Positions 1-6,200 of a stretch of DNA of 8,745 nucleotides are shown here, in pieces. The translations under genes were made by a program, and so were the position numbers. Source of the DNA: an uncultured Lachnospiraceae bacterium (lineage in GTDB: Bacteria; Bacillota; Clostridia; Lachnospirales; Lachnospiraceae); NCBI GenBank assembly GCA_947653315.1, contig CANTGP010000106.1, positions 1 to 8,745 of the forward strand, given 5' to 3'. Positions within the stretch are counted from its first letter, which is position 1. Each line of letters begins with the position of its first letter. A model generated the notes under the pieces. The model made no database searches. It saw nothing but the letters and a program-made list of their open reading frames with translations, and had not been told where the DNA came from.

Positions 1-72
1 CGCATTATACAATTTGGGTACTTTATATTTATTATTTTGTTTTTGACGTTGTGTGTATTTTGTATATTGATT

Positions 73-121
73 CGAAACAAATGAAACTGTAAATTTCGAA
101 ACTCAGTTTTTCTAAGTTTCG
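73..121. repeat. Repeated CGAAAC motifs with an inverted pair (candidate operator)
   Basis: The octamer TTCGAAAC occurs twice in direct orientation (71-78 and 95-102), and the reverse motif AGTTTCG occurs at 115-121. The heptamer CGAAACT at 97-103 and AGTTTCG at 115-121 form a perfect inverted repeat with an 11-base spacer. The second copy is also embedded in the 8-base palindrome TTTCGAAA (94-101). LacI/GalR-family repressors usually bind imperfect palindromes with a central CG, so this is a reasonable place for an operator of the adjacent regulator or of another control protein. The sites lie about 100-150 bp upstream of the predicted promoter, so they may serve a different transcription unit. 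Binding is inference only. Confidence 0.35.
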
Positions 122-135
122 TTTTACTCTTTTGG

Positions 136-170
136 AAAACTGCCGTCCCAAACGGCATTTTCCCGTTTTT
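136..170 (+). terminator. Probable rho-independent terminator
   Basis: TGCCGT at 141-146 pairs perfectly with ACGGCA at 152-157 around a 5-base loop. After one mismatched pair the stem can extend with four A residues (136-139) against a T run (from 159). The right side is followed by TTTT, CCCG and TTTTT, which acts as a U-rich tail on the + strand. On the - strand the A-rich left arm gives a weaker tail, so it may work in both directions to some extent. It would end a + strand transcript arriving from left of the window and insulate the regulator gene. It could alternatively be part of a leader attenuator if the TTGACG-containing region upstream is an active promoter. Confidence 0.6.
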
Positions 171-177
171 CATTACC

Positions 178-193
178 GTCATCTTACAATGAC
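178..193. repeat. Short inverted repeat upstream of the promoter
   Basis: GTCAT (178-182) and ATGAC (189-193) form a perfect 5-bp inverted repeat with a 6-base spacer. It lies about 25 bp upstream of the predicted -35 box of the LacI-family gene. Its size and position fit a protein-binding site, but a 5-bp arm can occur by chance and the centre lacks the CG step typical of LacI operators. I list it as a weak candidate. Confidence 0.2.
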
Positions 194-218
194 AGAGTGC
201 AAAGTTTAGATACCAGCC

Positions 219-247
219 TTGTTTTTTATGTCGTATCTTGTTATAAT
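219..247 (+). promoter_or_regulatory. Predicted sigma-A-type promoter of the LacI-family gene
   Basis: The -35 element is TTGTTT (219-224) and the -10 element is a perfect TATAAT (242-247), with an optimal 17-base spacer. Transcription would begin near 254 and give a 5' leader of about 55 bases before the start codon at 310. The leader is A-rich and I see no strong structure in it. This is the best promoter match seen in the window and lies downstream of the hairpin terminator, as expected for an independent unit. Confidence 0.65.
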
Positions 248-309
248 CGTTTTATCTGTCAAAAAGGAATTCGTAAAGTTTAACAAAATTTAAAAATGGA
301 GATAACAGC

Positions 310-1329
310 ATGGCTACCATTAATGACATCGCCGTAAAATTAGGAATATCCAAAAGTACGGTTTCTAAAGGGCTGAATAATGCCACCGATATCAGCGAGG
401 AAATGCGCAAGAAAATACTGGAAACAGCGGTGGAACTGGGCTATGTCAACAAACGCCTGCAGAAAAAAGAAAAAAAGCTCTGTATTCTCGTGGAAAACAT
501 GGAATACAGCACGCCCAACCAATTCGGCCACGACATCGTTCTGGGCTTTAAGCAGATGGCGGAACCCGACGGCTGGACCGTGGACATTATTCCTATTTCC
601 ATAAATTCCCAAAAATTGACGCCTTACGGCGTTTTTATGATGCAAAACGGATACCAGGCATCCTACATCCTTGGTCTTTCTCTGTTGGATCCGTGGATGC
701 AGGAGTTTCGTATTACCAAAATCCCTACCGTCCTCTACGACAATTATATCAAGGAAAATCCCAACATCGCCTCCGTGGGCTGTGACAGCCAAGAAGGCTT
801 TGAACTCGCCGTCCGGCACCTGATGAATCTTGGACATAAGAAAATAGGGCTGATCTCCGGCCCGTTGGATTCTTATATCCTGAAAGCGAGATACAACGCC
901 TATATCAATGCCCTGTACAAATACGGTTTGGAAGTGAACGAAAATTACATCGGTCTCGGCTATTACATTTCCGAATCCACAAGGAAATACATTCCGAAAC
1001 TTTTGGACCAGGGTGTTACCGCCATCCTCTTTTCCCACGATGTACGGGCAATTTCCGCCATCACCGAATGCGATGACAGAAATGTCCGCATTCCGGAGGA
1101 TCTTAGCATCATCGGTTTCGACGACCTGCCCATGACTACTTACACCGCCCCGCCCCTGACCACGATCCGCCAGGACCGGATTGCTTTGGGAAAATGCGGT
1201 TTTTATGCCCTTTCCTGCCTGCTTAACCATGTTGCCATAGGCTCCATCCTCTTACGCGCCACCCTAGTAGTCCGTGATTCCACCGGACCCGCACCAAACG
1301 GCAGCGGCAGGACGCGGACGGAAACATAA
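310..1329 (+). CDS. LacI/GalR-family transcriptional regulator
   Basis: This is a DNA-binding, sugar-responsive repressor of the LacI/GalR family, 339 residues, the usual length. Residues 3-22 form the helix-turn-helix (TINDIAVKLGISKSTVSKGL). Helices up to about 48 complete the DNA-binding head. Residues 57-327 are the periplasmic-binding-like effector domain, with typical motifs LGHKKIGLISG (174-184), IPEDLSIIGFDDLP (261-274) and PPLTTIRQD (281-289), ending in the conserved LVVRDSTG (319-326). The usual VSRALN of the recognition helix reads VSKGLN here. A GGAG ribosome site (298-301) lies 8 bases before the ATG. The ligand cannot be read from the sequence, and no transporter or sugar enzyme is in the window, so the target operon probably lies to the left. 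The last 66 bases overlap the convergent nucleotidyltransferase gene. I see no terminator after it. Confidence 0.93.
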   Translation: MATINDIAVKLGISKSTVSKGLNNATDISEEMRKKILETAVELGYVNKRLQKKEKKLCILVENMEYSTPNQFGHDIVLGFKQMAEPDGWTVDIIPISINSQKLTPYGVFMMQNGYQASYILGLSLLDPWMQEFRITKIPTVLYDNYIKENPNIASVGCDSQEGFELAVRHLMNLGHKKIGLISGPLDSYILKARYNAYINALYKYGLEVNENYIGLGYYISESTRKYIPKLLDQGVTAILFSHDVRAISAITECDDRNVRIPEDLSIIGFDDLPMTTYTAPPLTTIRQDRIALGKCGFYALSCLLNHVAIGSILLRATLVVRDSTGPAPNGSGRTRTET

Positions 1330-2109
1330 TCCGGAAGCATATTCCGCAAATATTTCGTTTAGTTTCCCCCAGTCCTTTTTCCTGTCATCCGCCATTGCTT
1401 CCGACTTTTCCTTAAAATAGGGAAGCCAATCTTCGATATAATCATTCAGCCGGTCAATGCGTTTCCCCTTTTCCGCCTCCACCATTGCCGTTTTCTTCCG
1501 GACCAAATCCTGTACCGTGTCTTTCATGGAATCTTCCAGCACTTCCTCCGCCAGCGTTTGGAACAGTACCGGCGGCGGACAGGCTTTCTTTTCAATCCAT
1601 TTACATGCCAAAAGAGGACGCAGCACATAGAAGTACTTTTTATACTTCACCATTTCCCCTTTCAGGTACTCATGGTAATTCTTATTTGCCGTCCCGTAAT
1701 AATGGTACATCGCGGACTTACAGGAAAAATAATCCCCCGCAATATCCGCCGCACGCTTCCACTCCGGCGTCGTGGCGTATACAACGGGCGAATTTGCCCA
1801 CTCGAACAACGTGGCGTTGGATTTATGGAAATGCTGCAATGCTTTGGACAAATCCCATCCGTTCATATCCAGCGTTTCGTCCAGCTCCCAGTCCATAAAA
1901 TCAGGCTTCGCCTCCAGCCGCAGATAATATTCCAACGGACGTACATAAATAAAACGCACGTCATAATCGCTGTCCGGCGAAGCAAATCCCCACGCCCTGC
2001 TGCCCGATTCCACGGCATGGAGGATTCTTACATTTTCCTTCTCCTCAATTTCCTTTAATTTCATCCCGACCAATTCTTCCACGGGACCGTTGAATTCTTT
2101 ATATTTCAT
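1264..2109 (-). CDS. RlaP/YcgL-type nucleotidyltransferase (second of a pair)
   Basis: This 281-residue protein is a DNA polymerase beta-superfamily nucleotidyltransferase resembling the RlaP/YcgL family, which is predicted to act in RNA end repair or modification. The core reads GSRAWGFASPDSDYDVRF from residue 36. G36 and S37 are the nucleotide-binding turn, D48 and D50 the metal ligands, and D86 in GWDLSKAL is the likely third acidic residue. The family marker KSNATLFEW follows (96-104). A helical C-terminal region completes the protein. I chose the ATG at 2109 rather than 2127: it is preceded by AAGGTGG at a suitable distance and gives an 11-nt stop-start overlap with the upstream gene, implying translational coupling. 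Residue 261 is encoded opposite the stop codon of the LacI gene, and residues 262-281 are entirely antisense to that gene, so this tail is probably an acquired read-through extension. Substrate and exact role are unknown. Confidence 0.8.
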   Translation of the reverse strand: MKYKEFNGPVEELVGMKLKEIEEKENVRILHAVESGSRAWGFASPDSDYDVRFIYVRPLEYYLRLEAKPDFMDWELDETLDMNGWDLSKALQHFHKSNATLFEWANSPVVYATTPEWKRAADIAGDYFSCKSAMYHYYGTANKNYHEYLKGEMVKYKKYFYVLRPLLACKWIEKKACPPPVLFQTLAEEVLEDSMKDTVQDLVRKKTAMVEAEKGKRIDRLNDYIEDWLPYFKEKSEAMADDRKKDWGKLNEIFAEYASGLCFRPRPAAAVWCGSGGITDY

Positions 2110-3118
2110 CCCGGACCACCTTCCCATTCACCGCCATCACATACTCCTGCACCCTCCCCATATCCGGTTCGTCCGGCAGGCAGGTATGTTTTGCCGCCTC
2201 CTCCAGTTTCTTTTCATAATCGCTGACAATCCCGTAAAACTCCCCCCGGAATGTCCCGTCCTCCTTTTGGAAATCACCCCTGCGGATACTGAGCAGCAAA
2301 TCATGCTCTTTTTGACGGTACGTGCGGATTTCCCCTTTTTCCAAAATATCAATTGCCATCATAAACAGCCGCACCAAATGCATGGCATGTTTGTTTAAGT
2401 GATTGTCATCCTTTTTCCGGTTCCGCTTTCCCAGCTTGTCATAATCCTTGACAATATTATTCATTTCATTCCAGATATTTTTGTAATCCCTCAACGGATA
2501 ATGTCTCAAATCCGCATCCATAAATATTTCCGTATCAAATTCCGGATGCACTGCCTTATCCATATAAATCCTCAAAGAACCGTTTTCAAATTTTTCATAC
2601 CGCTTCCTAAAATCATACATGGCATTTTTCACGGATTGGAAAATATGCTTTTCTTTCTCCGCCTGCGGATAAGCATCCCTCGCCAGCGCATTTTCCAAGC
2701 GCCTTAACTGCGCGTCCGCATATCCCCCGAACGACTGTATGGCGCGTTTGGACAAAAACATCCCCGCATTTTCCACAAGCTCCCTGCCAATCCCATTCAA
2801 ATATAGATAATGCTCCGGCCTTAACCCCAGCAATTCCACAGTATTGGGATTACAGCTCAACAGCAGCCCCACCATCTTTTGGAACGTATAAACCGTGGTA
2901 TCCGTCCCCGCATCCACATACTGCTCATAACGGGTCAGCCCAATCAAATCCGACTTCCGGTTTAACGCCACTCCACGTATATCAATATCGCTCCCTGCAT
3001 TGTCAGTTCCATAGGAATAACTCCCCGACAATCCAAGCAAAATCACATACTTTCCCAAATGTTCATCCGTCCGCAAAAACCCATATTCTTTTCTTTTTAA
3101 TATTTCCGAATAATCCAT
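2099..3118 (-). CDS. RlaP-type nucleotidyltransferase (first of a pair)
   Basis: This 339-residue protein is a pol-beta-superfamily nucleotidyltransferase of the RlaP type. The core motif is GSYSYGTDNAGSDIDIRG from residue 32, with G32-S33 and the metal-binding D44 and D46. D73 in DTTVYTFQK is the likely third acidic residue. CNPNTVELLG (89-98) matches the family's NP-x-x-x-E-L-L signature. The remainder is helical and charged. The start is the ATG at 3118, preceded by AGGAG with a 5-base spacer. An in-frame upstream ATG at 3247 would overlap jetC by 47 nt and add 43 low-complexity residues rich in Trp, Gly and Val, so I reject it. It lies 82 nt after the jetC-like gene, where a Wadjet operon would usually carry jetD, and overlaps the second nucleotidyltransferase by 11 nt. 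Known family members are predicted to transfer nucleotides in RNA repair. The role beside an SMC complex is unknown. Confidence 0.8.
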   Translation of the reverse strand: MDYSEILKRKEYGFLRTDEHLGKYVILLGLSGSYSYGTDNAGSDIDIRGVALNRKSDLIGLTRYEQYVDAGTDTTVYTFQKMVGLLLSCNPNTVELLGLRPEHYLYLNGIGRELVENAGMFLSKRAIQSFGGYADAQLRRLENALARDAYPQAEKEKHIFQSVKNAMYDFRKRYEKFENGSLRIYMDKAVHPEFDTEIFMDADLRHYPLRDYKNIWNEMNNIVKDYDKLGKRNRKKDDNHLNKHAMHLVRLFMMAIDILEKGEIRTYRQKEHDLLLSIRRGDFQKEDGTFRGEFYGIVSDYEKKLEEAAKHTCLPDEPDMGRVQEYVMAVNGKVVRDEI

Positions 3119-3200
3119 CCCCGCTCCTGCCTTCCCATCACCATTCCATAACCATTCCCCTACCACTCTTACCGCATCATACCTAACACATCCCCACCAC
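3119..3200 (-). other. C-depleted leader between the SMC gene and the nucleotidyltransferase pair
   Basis: This 82-nt spacer is the only sizeable gap in the - strand gene set. The transcribed strand sense is almost free of C: from 3217 down to 3130 a single C occurs (opposite the G at 3174), and it is rich in GG doublets such as GGTGGTGGGG just after the jetC stop. It ends in the AGGAG ribosome site of the nucleotidyltransferase. I see no hairpin terminator. A TATGAT hexamer (3181-3176) exists but lacks a credible -35 box. The gap may mark the joint between two modules. Confidence 0.5.
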
Positions 3201-6200
3201 CTAAAACACCAACTCCTGCTGCCCCACCACTTCAATCCGTGAGGCAATCACCGTCTCATCCTCCGACCCGCGCATATGCTCCGCCTTCAAATACTGCATT
3301 CCGCTCCGCAGGTTTGCCGCAATCAGCGTCAGCACGTAAATATTGTCGAACCGGTTATAAATAGACTCCCCGCCGAGCCCGGATAAACAAATTAACTGCG
3401 TATTGGACTTCTTCGCCATATCCATTAACGGCTTCAGCAAATGGGAGGCATTGGTCTGCGCAAAAGGGTTGTCCATCAGCAGCACCTTCCCCTCGTTCCG
3501 GTCGGCAAACAGGTCCGATTCGTCTTTCCGCATGTAGTAAAGCAGTGCGGACAGCACCACAAATGCGGATAAAAATCCTTCGCCGCCCGAATTCCTCGCC
3601 ACATCTGCCCAGGCAATGGGATACTCCCGCTGTTCCTCAATCTTATACAGCCGAATCTGCACGTTCCCGATTCCCACCACCGCATCGTAAAGACCCTTTG
3701 TGGTAATCTTCGTACCGAGATATTCCTGTACATTTTTGTTTTCTTCCAATAAGGCAATCCCCTTCGCCGTTACATCGTCAATATAATCCTGCAGCCGCAA
3801 ACCGTACAGGTTTTCGTTTTCCGTCCAGTCAGGCAGCTCCATTTTCAGCATTTTTACCGGACGCTCCCGCACGGTAATGGTGGAATTACGGTCAATTTTA
3901 TCCAAATTTCCATGTACATCCCGCATGTAATCCCCAATCAGCTCTATAATCTTTGCCTTTTCCTTTTCCACGAAGGAAATATCCACCAACAGCTTTTCCA
4001 TCAGGCTGTCATAAGACGCAATGGTCGTTTCCAACTGCTTTAATACGCGCTGCGCATCGTCCGTCAACTGGAGCATGGATTCCAGCGGCTTTTGGTAAAA
4101 TTCTTCCGCAAACTGCTCCATGCGTATCATCCGGTTTAATATCCGTTCCAACCCGGAGCGCGCTTCCCTGCGCTGTTCCATGTAAGAATGGTAATCCCTG
4201 ATTAAAATGCCTTTCTGCTTCGTCAGCGCCGCGCCGTCCATTACGGAAAAATCGCAGTCCCATTCCACCGGCTCCCTGCATACCAGTTCCCCGTACTCGG
4301 CAAGCGCCGCCAAGTTGCTTTCGTAACCCTGTATTTTCTTCTGTATCCTTTTTTCTTCCCGGTCCGCTTCCCCTTTTTCGTATTCCAACTGCCGGATGGC
4401 TTCGCTAAAATCCATGGTACGGATGTCCCCTTTGGCAACCGGCTCCTCCTTCCCGCACCGCTCCTTCATCTCGGCAATCTTGCTCTCCTTCTCCTGCTTC
4501 AAAAGCGCACACCGGATTTCCTCCCCGTGAATCAGTTCTTTCTTCCTGCCGATTTTCCCTTCCCGGTCCTCCAGCAAAACCTCTTGGTGGGTTTCCTCTT
4601 TCCTGTCATAATGCACACCGGCACATTCCTCCTGCGTCAGCCGGTATTTCTCCAAAAGCAGCTTCCATTCTCCCTCCGCCCTGTCATACCGTTTCCGTGC
4701 CGCTTCCGCCCGTTCCTCCAGTTCCTTCTGCTCCGCGCTGATTCCGCCCGTAATGACCTCATAACGGTTTTCCGCTTCCACCGCCTGTTCCTCTGTCAGC
4801 ACGCTTTCCATGCCGTCTGCCGCAAAAGCACCTTCCGCACCGTCCGGCGCGTATTCCCCTTCCGCGCCGTCCAATCCGTATTGCCCGTACCGCGCCCGCT
4901 TTTGCGCACAATCTTCCAGGCTACGTTCCAACGCCGCCAAACGGTTCTTTCCCGTCAGCAATTCCTGTTCCAGCCGTTCTATTTTTTCCCTTTCCAACTT
5001 CTGCAGGTTCAAAAGCCGTTCCTTCACCTTCCGGTTTTTCTCCAATAAACGGCAATGTTCACGGTATTCCCCATAACTTTGGCAAAGCGAGCCAAAATCC
5101 GCAAGCCGCCTTCCCTGGCGGGACACCTCCTGTTCCAAATCCGCAATCTGCTGTTCTTTCTGTACCTGCAGCTTTTCCAGGGATTCCGTTTCTTCCCGCT
5201 TATCCAAAATCTCCTGCTCCAATGCGGCGAAGGACTCCGCCAGCCTGCGGATTTCCTCCTTCGTATCCCCGTAAGCCCTCTGCGTGACCTTTTGTCCCCT
5301 TATTTTTTCCTGCCTGCCGATATATCCGGCATATTCTTCCTTCTTCTGCTCTATGTTCTTTTGGAGCCTGCGGATGCGTTCTTCCTGTTCTTCCAGCATT
5401 TTCTGCAGTTTTTCTTCTTCCAAAAGGTTATCGTTAAACCATACGTAGAAATTCAGGCTGGAAAAAGACTGTATGGCGCCCGTCTGCACTTCTTCCTTCT
5501 TTTCCAATTCCTCCCGTATGATAATCGGAACGGGAAACGAGGTATACACCTGCTGCGGCAGCCCTGCCAGCCGTTCTAGTTCCTGTCTTGACAGAATCAG
5601 GGAATAAGGCAGGAACGGATGCTCCGACACCAGCTTTTTATTACGCACCGGCGGAAACTGGTTTTTCCGCAGCCATTCCATGCCGTATACGAAATGGATT
5701 CCCGCTTCTTCCAGCATTCCGCAAAATTCCTCCGACAGTTCCAACACTTTCCCCTGCGACATGCTGCGGTATTCCTTTTCCAGCGCGTCCGCTTCCTTTT
5801 CCAGTCCCTTGCGCACCAAATCGGCATCCGACAGCTTCCGCGCCGCGGCAGCCAGTATCTTATCCGTATCGAACAGTTCATCCTGCCCCAGCCCGAAATA
5901 CTGTAAAATGACTTTCCGCTCCGCCAACTCCTGCTCATATTCCGACAGGACACGCTCCATTTCTTTCCAGGCGGCTTCCAGCCGGATTTTTTCCGCCGCC
6001 TTATCCTCCAAAAGCCGCTGCATTCCCTTATGCTGCTCCCGGTACCGTTCCGCGTCCTTCTTCGCCTTGGTCTTTTCATGTTCGCAGCCGCCCAGCTCTT
6101 TTTCAAACTCCGCCTGCCGGATCTGCAGCGCCCCCGCTTCATATTCGCCGAGGATATTCCTGTGCCAGTTCTCCCCGTACTCCCGGTTGAACTTCTCCTC

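Larger units (their letters stand above)
1..309. other. AT-rich non-coding region upstream of the LacI-family gene
   Basis: I see no convincing gene here. The stretch is much richer in A and T than the rest of the window. It holds, left to right, a TATAAT-like hexamer on the - strand at 9-4 with no good -35 partner, a TTGACG hexamer on the + strand at 43-48 with only poorly spaced -10 candidates, repeated CGAAAC motifs (73-121), a GC-rich hairpin with a T-rich tail (136-170), a short inverted repeat (178-193), and the promoter and ribosome site of the regulator gene. The likely role is to separate a transcription unit left of the window from the LacI-family gene and to carry its control sites. 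That role is inferred from layout. Confidence 0.6.

Noticed and set aside
340..1230. Long open frame of 296 codons on the - strand inside the LacI-family gene
   Set aside because: It is codon-aligned antisense to a clear LacI-family gene, has no recognisable domain and no ribosome site, and arises because the LacI gene rarely uses codons that read as stops on the other strand.
1332..1346. CGGAA/TTCCG hairpin after the LacI stop as a terminator
   Set aside because: The stem has only five pairs, the following sequence is a broken T run rather than a clean U tract, and it lies within the coding region of the convergent gene.
3176..3181. TATGAT as a - strand promoter for the nucleotidyltransferase pair
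   Set aside because: At 17-base spacing the upstream hexamer is TTAGGT, a poor -35 match, and GT-rich DNA makes chance matches likely.
3119..3247. Upstream ATG at 3247 as the start of the first nucleotidyltransferase
   Set aside because: It adds 43 Trp/Gly/Val-rich residues unlike the family, overlaps the SMC gene by 47 nt and ignores the good AGGAG site before the ATG at 3118.
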